Assembly (NCBI GenBank): GCA_016721565.1
Contig: JADKHW010000001.1
Span: 558,001-622,000, forward strand
Source: a bacterium
GTDB lineage: Bacteria; Electryoneota; RPQS01
DNA length: 64,000 nt
Direction of reading: 5' to 3'
The notes under the pieces were generated by a model. The model worked only from the letters and a program-made list of their open reading frames with translations. It had not been told where the DNA came from and did not search any database. The translations under genes were made by a program, and so were the position numbers. This document shows, in pieces, positions 37,367-49,325 of the stretch. Every line of letters begins with the position of its first letter. The first letter of the stretch is position 1.

Positions 37367-38746
37367 TCAAGCAGTTGCTTCAGCAACGGCGGCTCCTCTT
37401 CGACGGCAAGATACAGCGAACATTGCGCACAATGTGAAGTAGACCCAGAAGGGAACATACGATGCAGTTGACATTGTGAGCATCGAGAATATCATCGCAA
37501 CTAGCCCACTTCGTAGGCCAGCATTTAGCATGGCCGTCGTATCATTTGGGTCTGGACGCCAGTCGCTCCACTACAACCCCTTGAAAGCATAACAATAGCA
37601 ACCTAACATGAGAGCAACAGCGACAAGTCCACCATCCACGGCCAAGGTCAACTAGCGAATTATGGGCAAAGAAGCCTTGCGGAAGATATGTGAGGACATA
37701 TATGATCGAGTTTTCAAAACTGCCCATTCCACCGCCAAAAATTGGATTTGACCAGAAGAATCGCCAACCATTGACGGAAAGTGCAAGACGCTCATGACCA
37801 GGTGTCATTCCTGAACAGACAGCAACGAAGCCACCCGACCAAACAAATCCATAGGCAAAATGGTTAAGAGGATAGTGACAATGCAACCGATTACCGCAAA
37901 TAATGTCAAGTCGCCTACGCTCAACTGCGATCATCAGCATAATGACAATTGCACAAGTTAAGAGTCCTGATCGCGAAAGCGAAATTATGACCGCAGCAAC
38001 GGATGTTACTACCGCCACCAACATTATTGCACGAACAGAAGTGGACCTTGCTCCGCCACAACGCAAATACGCCGCCAAGATACGTTGTCAAGGTCATCGC
38101 CATAATGTTTGGATCGGGCCAATGTCCGAAAAACCTTGAAGATTCTATGCTGTTTACGTGGCCAGAAATTTGATCAGCTACACCTGATGCATAAAACTCT
38201 GTAGCAGTTCGAATCGCGGATACTGATGTGAATGTCATTCCGACCGCGCAACCAATAAATAAGGCAAGATAGTGTCTCGGCGTGCTGACAAGTTCGCAGA
38301 AACAACGACTTGCAATGACGACCCTATCAACAAGCTTCCAGTGATAGAAATTTGTCTGGTCAACCCACAGTCCTGTAATCTTGATAGTATGCAACAAACA
38401 GGAAGCTATCAGAACTATCGAACCATATCGCCATCTAGTCCGGAGCAAATTGCTTCCTGATCAATAGAATCAAGAAGACGCCGGCAAAGAAACCTGATGT
38501 CGATCCAGGAATGAACGCACCCAGGTTCGCAACAAGAAGAAATCCCATCAGGAATGACGCGATTTCGAGGTATCGCACCATCGCAATAATCCCACCAACC
38601 GCGCCAATCGACAATCGCGATTGCAAGTGCAGGTCGCCCCAAAAAAGCCACGCAAGAATTGCCGCCAGCGAAACTCCTGCGACAGCCAATCCGGCAGCCC
38701 ACTCAAGCGTGGTGAAAGACTGAGATTTGACCGCGCTAACGGCCAC
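37367..38746 (-). CDS. O-antigen ligase/polymerase-like membrane protein, frame broken several times
   Basis: Wzy/O-antigen ligase family protein of about 455 residues, visible as successive frame segments. Hydrophobic helices occur throughout (SLAAILAWLFWGDLHL, VRYLEIASFLMGFLLVANLG, AIMLVAVVTSVAAVIISLSR). The family core is FFGHWPDPNIMAMTLTTYLG, then SLSRSGLLTCAIV, then WRFFWSNPIFGGGMGSFEN and FAHNSLVDLAVD-like residues. At least four frame changes are needed. The start is GTG at 38746; the last frame ends with TGA at 37367, 7 nt before the glycosyl-phosphotransferase start. It probably polymerises the repeat units made by that enzyme. Confidence 0.68.
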
Positions 38747-38794
38747 TCCAACTCCGCTTCAGTTTTAGAAAACTATTGTTCTCAGGGGTGACCT

Positions 38795-39936
38795 TCAGAT
38801 GACAAAGAAGGTACACAGGCTAAATATGCCAGCGCCCATCAACCCTACGACCAATCCTAGCCCAGCCCCAAGCCCAATCAACATCGCCCTTTGGGGAAAA
38901 CTCGTTTAGTACCAATGCTTGCGGGTTCTACAATCGCAAGCGATGGAGTATTGCGCGCCTCGTCCATCTTAGCTTGCTCATATTGCTGCGTTAGCAATGC
39001 CATGAGCAGGCTATAAGTTCAATATCTCGATATAGTCGGAGGTAAGTTTTACCATCTTCGGTCGCGGCATCAAATCTTAACAAAAAATCCCTTTCAGACG
39101 GATTATCTGGAACATAATTCAAGTAATTCAGAGATGAATCCAACCCCGCCAATTTCATCTTTGCAATCAATAGCTCAGGATTATCAGAAGAAAAGAGCTT
39201 TCCTTGAGCTCCAGATCTGCGCAGGCCAACAGCCGTTCAGCTTGAACTGCGGCAGCCGCTTGAACAGTTGCCTTAGCTTGTTCTTCCAAATTGAATGATC
39301 CCAGACTTTCGTTGAAAAGCTGGACATGCTGTCCTCAAGTGCAAAGCGAAGCACGCGCCTCTTCAAGTCTCTGGCCTGGCAAATTCGCGCTCTTTCCACG
39401 CTTTCACAGTTCCAAGGTCTTCGTATCCGATTATCAAGTTGTTCAATATAAAGTTGACAATTTCCTGTGCAAACTTGGGATCTTGGTCATTCACCTGAAT
39501 TCGAACACAACTGGTCGTCGGCTCAAATTTGAAATAAATTCGATTTCTCCACGAATCAAGGACGTCTTCGATCGGCGCATCTGTAGTTTTCAAGTCGTTC
39601 ACGCAAGCCAAATCTCTCAATTACCTTTTCGCCCATTGACCGTTCGCGGAGAATCATTAAGTAGTAATCTCCACGAACTTCACCCATTGATGCAGCAAAA
39701 CCGCCTAAGTTTCCTAGGCCAGAGAGCTTTGAGGCCAACAAGCTCCCGAATCCATTTGATTTGTTCTCAACACCTCTAATAATCGCTGTAGATCTGTATA
39801 ATGGGGTTGCGGTAAATGCATATATACCAACGGCGACGCCCGCAATTAACATTGACGGAATCCAGAAGCGGCGCCACCTTATCAAGAAAGCGAGAATGTC
39901 GAGCAAACTGAGGCTGTCGGGGTTCTGTTTTCCCAA
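38795..39936 (-). CDS. Polysaccharide co-polymerase/export protein (Wzz/GumC-like), frame broken several times
   Basis: Chain-length determinant of about 380 residues. The N-terminus has a cytoplasmic lead and membrane helix (RRFWIPSMLIAGVAVGIYAF) with the Wzz-type PLYRSTAII after it. A periplasmic coiled-coil region contains EFARQRLEEARASL and EEQAKATVQAAAAVQAERLL. A second helix near the C-terminus follows the proline-rich FPKRAMLIGLGAG signature. The DARNTPSL-like motif DEARNTPSLAIVEPA confirms the family. No C-terminal tyrosine-kinase domain is present. About four frame changes are needed. It follows the foldase gene by 34 nt. Confidence 0.72.
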
Positions 39937-39970
39937 AAGGATTACTCCGAATCAGATGAACGATCCAGGA

Positions 39971-41800
39971 CTAAAAGTCCGTATAATAGAGATAGCGGTT
40001 GTCAACAACACCAAGTTCTTCTTTGGCCTGTTTGAGCCAATCAGTATAAACGCGGTTTTGCTTTGTGCGTTCGAGATTCTGAGTGAGCTGGTCTTTTTGC
40101 GCTGCAAATTGAGTGGAATCCGCTTCGGTGATTTGCAGCACGGTTGCAACATAACCACCACGGGAATTGGATACTGCGGGAGAAACCTGGCCGGGCAAGA
40201 GCGAAAGCAGTGTCTTTCCGATGGCTTCATCTTGGCCAATCACACGAATGAAATCACGAGCACCGTGCAAACCCGTTGTGTCAATCTTGACATTTGAAGC
40301 CTGCGCGACAGGAACAAGCTGATCGGCAGATCCAACGCGGCTACGGAATTGTTGTGCCGCTTGCAAAGCCATCTCTTCCTGGCGCTTGCGAATAATTGTC
40401 GTGCGAACAGTCGACTCAACGTCGGTCAAAGGAGCGATTCCTTCAGGTGCTTTCTCCGCAAGCTTAAAGACAGTGTATCCGTCTTGGCCTTTGACGCGAG
40501 TCTTCTGGGCATAACCCACCTTGCCGATTTCGGAGCCAAATGCAAAGTCCATTACCGGCTTAAGCGCACCGATACCGGGGATTGAACCGGCTTCCTGATA
40601 TGGGAAGAGAGTGGTATTCTCAATTGTCAAGCCAAATTCTTGAGCGGCAGCTTCAAAACCATCGGCTGTAGCAGCATCGGCAAAGTCTTTTGCCTTTTGT
40701 GCAATGCGAGATTCAGTGTCTGGCCCGATCCCGTATTTGATCAAGATATGGCTAGCTTGGACGGAATCTTGAGTGCCGTTCAGATCGCGAGCATCAACAC
40801 GAATGATATGTGCGCCAAAACGAGTCATGACAGGACCAACAACTTGGCCAATTTCTGCAGCAAATGCGGTCGAGTCAAATTCCTTGACCATGCGTCCACG
40901 TTGGAACCAACCAAGGCTTCCGCCTTGCTTGGCTGAGGCGACATCTTCCGAATACTCAGTTGCAACTTGATTGAAGCTATCACCTTGATGCAGCATGGCC
41001 AATACGTCCTGAACCGTTTCGTTGACTCGCTGTGTATCTACATCGGTCATAACGAGAGGCATCGTGACATACGACAGTTTGCGGCGCTCGGGCTGTTTGT
41101 AATCTTGCGTGTGCGTCCGGTAGTATTCTTCAATCTCAGACAAGGGGACTGAAGCAGAGTCCACTGTGAAGTTTGTGCTTGGGAACGAAGCAACAATTGC
41201 CTGGAACTTTCGGTTCGTGGCAACGTACTCATCCCAGACTTCTTGCGGAGAGACAAAAACGGGCTGAATAACTTTATCGATAACCTTCTGATTGCCGATG
41301 CTCTCGCGGTAGTCGCGTTCGATGGCAATAAGCGTTTGCGTCTGATTGGGGTCTTTCAGAAACTCTTGATAGAGCGCTGGATCAAAGCGACCTTCAGTCT
41401 GGAAATTCGCATTGTTCCGGATATACTCAGGTGGGCTGTTCCGGACGGCGTACGCGACTTCATTGTCCGAAGTTACGATGCTCCACTTTTGTTGGTAACC
41501 CTTCATGAGTTCCATGCGAACAAGGTCGTCCCAAACTTGCTGGCGGACTTGTTTGACTTGTTGATCAGAAATCTCCTGATCAGGCTTGTCTTGTCGCTGT
41601 TGTGCCAGTCGGTCTTGAACAAGTTTGTTATAGCGGTCATACATAATCTCGGTATTACCGACCTTACCAATAACACCGTCGAGGCCGCCCGAGGTGCCTT
41701 TAAATCCACCCATACCCCAGCTGAAGACAATTGTGGCGACAAAAGCCAGCACAAGAGTCCACATGACCAAGGGCATGTTTTCTCGCATCGATTGAAGCAT
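39971..41800 (-). CDS. ppiD: PpiD/SurA-like periplasmic peptidyl-prolyl isomerase and foldase
   Basis: A 609-residue inner-membrane-anchored chaperone. One helix at about residues 11-30 (VMWTLVLAFVATIVFSWGM) is followed by a SurA-N-like region (GNTEIMYDRYNKLVQDRL). Two parvulin-type domains follow; the first has ATEYSEDVASAKQGGSLGWF and the second starts near SHILIKYG. It helps fold exported proteins emerging from the translocon. It is transcribed divergently from uvrB, with its own consensus promoter. Confidence 0.86.
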   Translation of the reverse strand: MLQSMRENMPLVMWTLVLAFVATIVFSWGMGGFKGTSGGLDGVIGKVGNTEIMYDRYNKLVQDRLAQQRQDKPDQEISDQQVKQVRQQVWDDLVRMELMKGYQQKWSIVTSDNEVAYAVRNSPPEYIRNNANFQTEGRFDPALYQEFLKDPNQTQTLIAIERDYRESIGNQKVIDKVIQPVFVSPQEVWDEYVATNRKFQAIVASFPSTNFTVDSASVPLSEIEEYYRTHTQDYKQPERRKLSYVTMPLVMTDVDTQRVNETVQDVLAMLHQGDSFNQVATEYSEDVASAKQGGSLGWFQRGRMVKEFDSTAFAAEIGQVVGPVMTRFGAHIIRVDARDLNGTQDSVQASHILIKYGIGPDTESRIAQKAKDFADAATADGFEAAAQEFGLTIENTTLFPYQEAGSIPGIGALKPVMDFAFGSEIGKVGYAQKTRVKGQDGYTVFKLAEKAPEGIAPLTDVESTVRTTIIRKRQEEMALQAAQQFRSRVGSADQLVPVAQASNVKIDTTGLHGARDFIRVIGQDEAIGKTLLSLLPGQVSPAVSNSRGGYVATVLQITEADSTQFAAQKDQLTQNLERTKQNRVYTDWLKQAKEELGVVDNRYLYYTDF

Positions 41801-41843
41801 TGATCTGCCTTAAGTTTTCATCATGTTGATTTTTAGAACCTAA

Positions 41844-41872
41844 AATATACAAACGTAAGCCGAAAACCGCAA
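41844..41872 (-). promoter_or_regulatory. Promoter of ppiD and the polysaccharide genes
   Basis: TTGCGG, 17-nt spacer, TATATT on the minus strand, about 44 nt before the ppiD start. The -35 region and first bases of the spacer (TTGCGGTTTT) are identical to those of the divergent uvrB promoter. Confidence 0.75.
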
Positions 41873-41957
41873 GGGCTTAGGAGCAGACAGTCTTTGAACT
41901 AATGGATATTAGATTAATTATTAAGATTATATAAATTAAATAGTTAAATCAAAATCA

Positions 41958-41990
41958 TTCCTGCCAAAATGCTTGCGGTTTTGGCAGGAA
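41958..41990 (+). promoter_or_regulatory. Perfect 12-bp inverted repeat over the uvrB -35 region (putative operator)
   Basis: Arms TTCCTGCCAAAA and TTTTGGCAGGAA are separated by TGCTTGCGG. The -35 box TTGCGG is inside the spacer, and the downstream arm fills most of the promoter spacer. Placement suggests a repressor operator. A LexA-type regulator is one option because uvrB is a common SOS gene; the binding protein is not known. Confidence 0.65.
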
Positions 41991-42001
41991 ACTGCTATAT
42001 T
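41973..42001 (+). promoter_or_regulatory. Promoter of uvrB, apparently leaderless
   Basis: TTGCGG, 17-nt spacer, TATATT. The -10 box ends 6 nt before the ATG, so transcription would begin at about the A of the start codon. No ribosome site lies before the ATG. Confidence 0.7.
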
Positions 42002-42007
42002 TAGTGC

Positions 42008-43988
<1,981 letters not shown>

Positions 43989-43992
<4 letters not shown>

Positions 43993-44714
43993 GATACGCA
44001 CAATATGGATTCGTGTTGCTTCTGAGTTTTGCCGCGTTAGTCGGCTGCAAGAAAACGCCAACGGACTCAGGCGAGCCTGACGCACCGCAGGCCGCCGGAA
44101 CATTTGTAGGCTGGGGCAGACCGGGCGGCACGGGATACAACATGAGAGTTGAGATCGAAGGCTCCGATTCAGCCAATTGGGACGGAACAGTTGAGTACGC
44201 GGGGTCTACCGTGCCAATGACAATCACAAGTGTAACAACGAATGAGGACAGCGTGCGGTTTGAGTTCATTCGTGCTTCGACATATAGGTGTCTTGGGGTG
44301 GTCTCGAATGTGGCCATGACGATATTTGTTTTGGAGCCATCCGGACAGCCAACTTATACTCTCAGTAAAGTACGAGGCGGATACAATTTGAGCGGCGATT
44401 GGGACGGATGGATGTTCAGCCAATTTCTCAATACGACACAGGGCGCAGACTTGTTTATGACGCATCAGGGAAATTTGTACGACGGCGACGTACAATCAAG
44501 TTTTGGGTTTTACACATTGCTCGGTGGCGTTACGTCGGGAGCGCAAGACGGTACGGGAATTAGTTTTTGGGGAACGGCACCCTATGACGGCCATGACTAT
44601 CCGTTTCGATTTGACGGAAACTTCATCAATGTCGACAGCGTGAATGGAACTTGGCAATTGGACGTCACGGGCGGCGGTGACGCGGGGACGTTTGCTTTTG
44701 GTAGGAGATTCTAA
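43989..44714 (+). CDS. Lipoprotein of unknown function
   Basis: A 241-residue protein with a signal peptide ending in lipobox ALVGC (Cys20), then a Thr/Asp/Pro-rich linker. The rest is a beta-rich domain with repeated strands (YNLSGDWDGWMFSQ, GTWQLDVTGGGDAGTFAFG), similar in style to small outer-membrane-associated beta-barrel or lipocalin-like lipoproteins; no family is claimed. It is coupled to uvrB (ATGA overlap) and ends 1 nt before the purD start. Confidence 0.72.
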
Positions 44715-44715
44715 A

Positions 44716-45981
44716 TTGCGAGTTGCAGTAATCGGCAGCGGAGGTCGTGAGCACGCACTTGTGTGGAAGCTGAAACAGAGTCCCCAAGTCTCCGAACTAT
44801 ACGTTTTGCCCGGAAACCCGGGGATGGTGGAGCTTGCGAAGCTCGTGAAGGTCGAGCAGAGTGTTGCGGCACTTGTAGCAGAGATCGAGAATCTTGCAAT
44901 AGATTTTGTTGTAGTAGGGCCTGAACAACCATTAGCCGAAGGGCTTGCAGACGAGCTTTCGAAGCGTGGCGTGCTGACCTTTGGTCCGATGAAGGCGTCG
45001 GCAAAGCTTGAGTCCTCAAAGGTCTTTGCCAAACGATTGATGAAATCCTGCAAAGTACCGACAGCGGCATTTGAGGTGTTCAGCGACTTTCGGCTGTTTG
45101 AGAAATTTGTTCAGGAGAATCCGCGAGCAAATGGCCGCGTGGTGAAAGCAGATGGATTAGCGGCGGGCAAGGGAGCATTTGTTTGCACAAATGACGCAGA
45201 AGCAGTTGACGTGGGAAGAAGATTACTCGCAGCGAGTGAATTGGGCGAAGCAGGAGCGACGATTGTTGTAGAAGAAATGCTTACAGGTCGCGAAGCGTCC
45301 CTGCATTTTTTGTGCGACGGCGAGCGATTCTTAGCCCTCCCCCCTGCTCAGGATTATAAGCGGGCGTTTGATGGAGATGAGGGTCCTAATACAGGCGGTA
45401 TGGGAACGTTTTGCCCCGCGCGGCATGTTTCTGAAGTGACCATTCGAGATGTGGAGTTGAGAGTTGTTTCGCCGATTCTCAAAGAGCTTAAGGGACAAGG
45501 CACGCCGTATCGTGGCTTGCTCTATGTAGGAATTATGTTGACCGAATCCGGGCCGCAGGTAATCGAGTTCAATTGCAGATTTGGTGATCCGGAGACGCAG
45601 GTTATGCTGCCGTGTTTGGGATATGATCTACTGGAACCTATGATTGAATGCGCAAAAGGACAGTTGAATCCGGCAAAGTATTCTGCGCAAGCCGTGGGGA
45701 ATGCGGTATGTGTTGTGCTTTGTGCTGAGGGTTATCCTGCAAGTTATCTCAAACACGTTCCATTAACCGCCCCAGCTTGCAACTCGAATCAAATTTTGTT
45801 TTCGGCGGGAACAACAACTGTTGAAGGCAAATGGGTTTCGTCCGGTGGGCGTGTGCTTAATGCAGTAGGACTTGGAGACACAATGAATGAAGCTCGAACG
45901 AATGCCTACGATTTGGCGCATCAGGCAATCGTAGAAGGTCTGCGGATGCGAAGTGATATCGCGTTGTCGGAGGTGTCATGA
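44716..45981 (+). CDS. purD: Phosphoribosylamine-glycine ligase
   Basis: Second step of purine biosynthesis, an ATP-grasp ligase making GAR. N-terminal VAVIGSGGREHALVWKL, central VVKADGLAAGKGAFV and DGDEGPNTGGMGTFCPA, and the ATP-grasp end FNCRFGDPETQVMLP. The TTG at 44716 is the best start: GTAGGAG lies 10 nt upstream and it aligns with homologues, giving 421 residues. Upstream codons of the open frame lie inside the lipoprotein gene and are rejected. Confidence 0.93.
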   Translation: MRVAVIGSGGREHALVWKLKQSPQVSELYVLPGNPGMVELAKLVKVEQSVAALVAEIENLAIDFVVVGPEQPLAEGLADELSKRGVLTFGPMKASAKLESSKVFAKRLMKSCKVPTAAFEVFSDFRLFEKFVQENPRANGRVVKADGLAAGKGAFVCTNDAEAVDVGRRLLAASELGEAGATIVVEEMLTGREASLHFLCDGERFLALPPAQDYKRAFDGDEGPNTGGMGTFCPARHVSEVTIRDVELRVVSPILKELKGQGTPYRGLLYVGIMLTESGPQVIEFNCRFGDPETQVMLPCLGYDLLEPMIECAKGQLNPAKYSAQAVGNAVCVVLCAEGYPASYLKHVPLTAPACNSNQILFSAGTTTVEGKWVSSGGRVLNAVGLGDTMNEARTNAYDLAHQAIVEGLRMRSDIALSEVS

Positions 45982-47051
45982 ACGCTCTTGACCAACTGAT
46001 TGGCGAAAGCGACTCGCTGCGGGCAGTCAAGTCTTTGATTTTGCAAGCGGCACCAACGGACATCTCAGTCCTCATTATCGGTGAAAGTGGAACAGGGAAA
46101 GAGCTGGTCTCGCGTGCTATTCACGAGAATTCCAGCCGTAGTAGCGGTCCATTGTTGTATGTTAATTGCGGTGCGATTCCGCAAGGAATATTTGAGAGCG
46201 AAGTGTTTGGACACGAACGCGGCAGCTTCACCGGCGCAGATCGCAAACGCACAGGCTATTTCGAGCAGGCTCAAGGCGGAACATTGGTTTTAGATGAAAT
46301 TGGTGAGATGCCAATCGAATCGCAAGTGAAACTGCTCAGAATTTTAGAGTCACGCGAAGTGATGCGGGTTGGATCGAGCAAGACCGTGCCAGTTGATGTG
46401 CGAGTCCTGGCGGCGACAAATGTTGATTTGGCAGACGCTGTTGCAAAAGGCGAGTTCCGGCACGATCTGTACTTCAGGTTGAAAGCCGTGACGATTCAGA
46501 TTCCGCCCTTGCGCGAGCGCATGGTAGACATTCCTGTATTGGCCATACAATTCGCGCGCGAATTTGCCGTGCGAAACCGCTTGGCTATGCCACGATTCAC
46601 GAGTGATGCATTGGATTTGTTATCGCAACAGTATTGGCCGGGAAATGTACGCGAACTTAAGAATACAATTGAGTCGGTTTTGACTCTAAATCGCGGACTG
46701 GCCGTGCTGCATGCCGATCATTTTCGGCCGCATTTGTCTTCACCGCGTGCGTTGCTTCCGGTATTGGCGTCGCGCGATCAGCAGCCGATTGGCAATGATT
46801 TGTTATTGGCAACGCTGCTTGACGTAAGGCGGGAGGTGCGGGACTTGCGGACGATTCTCGAAACGGCAATTGCCTTCTCGCAAGCAATCACGGAAGAACC
46901 GTTCCCTTCGAACCGATTAACTGATCTTGAACGGGAGCAGATTCAGAAAATGCTTGAGCAGAATCAGGGCAATCGGCGCAAGACGGCACGGGATTTAGGT
47001 ATTGGCGAACGGACTCTATATCGAAAACTTAAGGAGTACAACATTGGTTAA
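45978..47051 (+). CDS. Sigma-54-dependent transcriptional activator without receiver domain
   Basis: A 357-residue bacterial enhancer-binding protein. The AAA+ domain starts at residue 6; Walker A GESGTGKE (35-42), sigma-54 contact loop GSFTGA (82-87, a variant of GAFTGA), Walker B TLVLDEIGEMP and the arginine-finger region FRHDLYFRL. A C-terminal Fis-type helix-turn-helix (NRRKTARDLGIGERTLYRKL) binds DNA. There is no N-terminal sensory or phospho-acceptor domain, as in PspF, so activity is probably set by a partner protein or by expression. It overlaps purD by 4 bp and the lptE start by 8 bp. Confidence 0.9.
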   Translation: MNALDQLIGESDSLRAVKSLILQAAPTDISVLIIGESGTGKELVSRAIHENSSRSSGPLLYVNCGAIPQGIFESEVFGHERGSFTGADRKRTGYFEQAQGGTLVLDEIGEMPIESQVKLLRILESREVMRVGSSKTVPVDVRVLAATNVDLADAVAKGEFRHDLYFRLKAVTIQIPPLRERMVDIPVLAIQFAREFAVRNRLAMPRFTSDALDLLSQQYWPGNVRELKNTIESVLTLNRGLAVLHADHFRPHLSSPRALLPVLASRDQQPIGNDLLLATLLDVRREVRDLRTILETAIAFSQAITEEPFPSNRLTDLEREQIQKMLEQNQGNRRKTARDLGIGERTLYRKLKEYNIG

Positions 47052-47529
47052 GCTGCTCCTAATTTTGGCTTGCAGTTTGCTGTCAAGCTGTTATTCATTC
47101 AAGGGACAGGTTGCGGGTGACGTCAAAACACTGGCGATTCCAACTTTTATGAATGAATCATCGGAGTTTGGGCTGTCGGAAACGGTGACGGATCAGTTGA
47201 TTCGCGGGTTTCAAAAAGATGGTACTTTGCGCGTTGTCTCGGAAAGCAACGCCGATGCTATTTTGGTTGGCACGTTGACGGATGCGAAAGATGAGCCATA
47301 CACGGCAAGAAGCGGAACTGAAATAACTGTTGACGAATACCGGTTTTCAATGGTGTGCCGAATTGATCTTGTGATCCGTGAAACGGGCGAAGTGAAGTGG
47401 ACACAGAATTTTCCGGCGTGGTCGATCTATGCCTATGGCGGAGACCTGTCAAATCGGGAAACGGCGGTGACGGAAGCGACGACTAAGCTTGTGGAAGACC
47501 TACTCAATAAAATCGTCGGGAGCTGGTAG
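47044..47529 (+). CDS. lptE: LPS-assembly lipoprotein LptE-like
   Basis: A 161-residue lipoprotein. Start TTG at 47044, inside the end of the sigma-54 activator gene. Lipobox LLSSC at about residue 14, then the family pattern YSFKGQVAGDVKTLAIPTF and ETVTDQLIRGFQKDGTLRVV. LptE plugs the LptD barrel and helps place LPS in the outer leaflet. No lptD is in the window. Presence of this gene supports a diderm cell envelope with LPS or a similar lipid. Confidence 0.82.
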   Translation: MVKLLLILACSLLSSCYSFKGQVAGDVKTLAIPTFMNESSEFGLSETVTDQLIRGFQKDGTLRVVSESNADAILVGTLTDAKDEPYTARSGTEITVDEYRFSMVCRIDLVIRETGEVKWTQNFPAWSIYAYGGDLSNRETAVTEATTKLVEDLLNKIVGSW

Positions 47530-48164
47530 TGGTACAGCTTGAGCTGACAGAATCGAGTTTTGAAGAGTGTGTTGAGCGCACTTGCAAAGCCGTCTTAGCC
47601 GGGAGTTGATCGCCTTCCCTACTGATACGGTTTATGGTCTTGGCGGCATGGCCTTCAGCCGCAAAGTGCTTGATAAGTTGATGACGGTCAAGCCGGATAG
47701 GAATACCAAAGCCTACGGCGATATTGATTGAGAGCTTGATTCGGCTATCGCAGTTTGGCGGGGAAGTGCCAGGACCGAAGCTTGTGCATTTGGTTGAGAG
47801 CTACTGGCCGGGGCCGTTGACGGTGGTTTGGCATGTTTCGCAGACAATTCCGGAAGAATTTCACGGGAAAGACAGAACTTTGGGATACAGAATCCCTAAT
47901 CATGAGTTCATATTAGAGGTGATGCGGCGCACGGAACGACCTTTGTGGGCCACGAGCGCGAATCTGCCGGGGCGGCCTGCACCGCGACTATACAGTGAAT
48001 TGGATCCAATGTTAGTTGATTCATGCGATCTGGTGATAAGAACGAAAGCCCTGTTGATGGGCAAGTCTTCGACCGTTGTCGATGTCCGAGGCAAACAGCC
48101 AATCATCGTTCGCGAAGGGGCGATTGCGGAATCAGATATTGAGAAAATTTGGAAAAAAGGATGA
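47529..48164 (+). CDS. tsaC: Sua5/YciO/YrdC-type threonylcarbamoyl-AMP synthase, frame broken twice
   Basis: Makes threonylcarbamoyl-AMP from Thr, bicarbonate and ATP for tRNA t6A. Start GTG at 47529, overlapping the lptE stop. The signature IAFPTDTVYGLGG is followed by LDKLMTVKPDRNTKP, then YWPGPLTVVW, LGYRIPNHEF, PLWATSANLPG and SSTVVDVRG. Breaks lie at about 47601-47603 (one G missing) and 47708-47710 (one A extra). Joined length is about 212 residues, the single-domain TsaC form. TsaD is encoded at 33.2 kb. Confidence 0.87.
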
Positions 48165-49074
48165 CGGGGATACACTTGAGCAGCTTACTGAGACTCTTAT
48201 TATTGTTTACAATTGTTTTTGGCACGGCACAGTTTTGTCATGCTGAAGATATTTATTCGCCGGATTCTTCGACGACATTCTCGGTACGGCGGGACTCAAT
48301 TGCTGTGCCGGAGTTTGTTCCTTTTTCTATTGGCGAGCGGATGACGTATCATGTTTCATTTAGCGCGGTTCCCGCCGGGAAGGCTGAATTACAGGTATTA
48401 GATACGGTCAAGATTGGGGATCAGTGGGCTTGGCGGATTCAGTCGAGCGCGCGGTCGGCCAAGGGATTTGACTGGGTGTTCAAGGTTCGTGACACGATTA
48501 CGACGTGGGTGGATACCGATTCGATCTACAGTCACAAGTTCCACAAACGACTGATGGAAGGTTTTTTTAAGGACGAGAAATTAGTCCGGTTCAGCCTTAA
48601 GGATAGCCTTGCTTATTGGTGGGATGAAGCAACGGAGAAGACCCGAAAAAAGTTGAACCGCGAGTGCAGGATGTGCTGTCGGCAGGTTATCGAACGCGAA
48701 CTGTTCCGCTTGAGGTGGGCGACACAATTGCTATTCGGACGCACGATGTGAAGGTAACTTATGACTTGCTGGTATTCGTGCTGGCCCGTGATACGGTGCA
48801 GACATTGGCGGGGGAGTTTGATTGTTTCGTGTGCGAGCCAGTCCTAAAGAGCGGTGGACTTTTTCAGAAAGAACGGAAAGCACATGTATATGTATGGGTG
48901 ACCGCAGATGAGCGCAGGATTCCGGTTGTAATGAGTTCGAAAGTTTCATTTGGTTCTTTCACGGTAGAGCTTGAAAATTATGTTCCGGGAATTGGCAAGG
49001 CGGGTGTTTCGGACTACGAAAAGTCACGGGCACGGGAAGATGGTCGACCGGACTTGGGCGCGTTTGCACCTTAA
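48161..49074 (+). CDS. DUF3108-like exported protein, frame broken once
   Basis: About 304 residues with a signal peptide (LLRLLLLFTIVFGTAQFCHA). The body matches the DUF3108 style: FSIGERMTYHVSFSAVPAGKAELQ, WRIQSSARSAKGFDWVFKVRD and VTADERRIPVVMSSKVSFGSF. Members are periplasmic or outer-membrane beta proteins of unknown role. The frame breaks in an A run at 48646-48651. The ATG overlaps the tsaC stop (ATGA). It is the last gene of the uvrB transcription unit; no clear terminator hairpin follows within 90 nt. Confidence 0.78.
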
Positions 49075-49164
49075 ATCAAGAAAGACAATAATTTAAAATT
49101 AGTGCAATCATTCACAAATATAACTTTCGAGAGCAAACTATTTATTTATTCTGGTGCTTGAACC

Positions 49165-49193
49165 TTGACACACTGATTGTAAATCGTTAATTT
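49165..49193 (+). promoter_or_regulatory. Promoter of the DUF6754-like operon
   Basis: TTGACA, 17-nt spacer, TAATTT on the plus strand. Transcription would start near 49200, giving a leader of about 125 nt. The ribosome site GGAGGAG lies directly before the ATG at 49326. Confidence 0.75.
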
Positions 49194-49325
49194 CTCGTCA
49201 TGTTTTGCGAGACAATTCGCATGGCAACACCACCTTAGGGTCCCGCCCCACCTTCCCTGCCGTTTATTTCGGTTCGTATAAGCATCATTGACCGTCGAAT
49301 TTCCTTTCCTTAAGGATGGAGGAGT

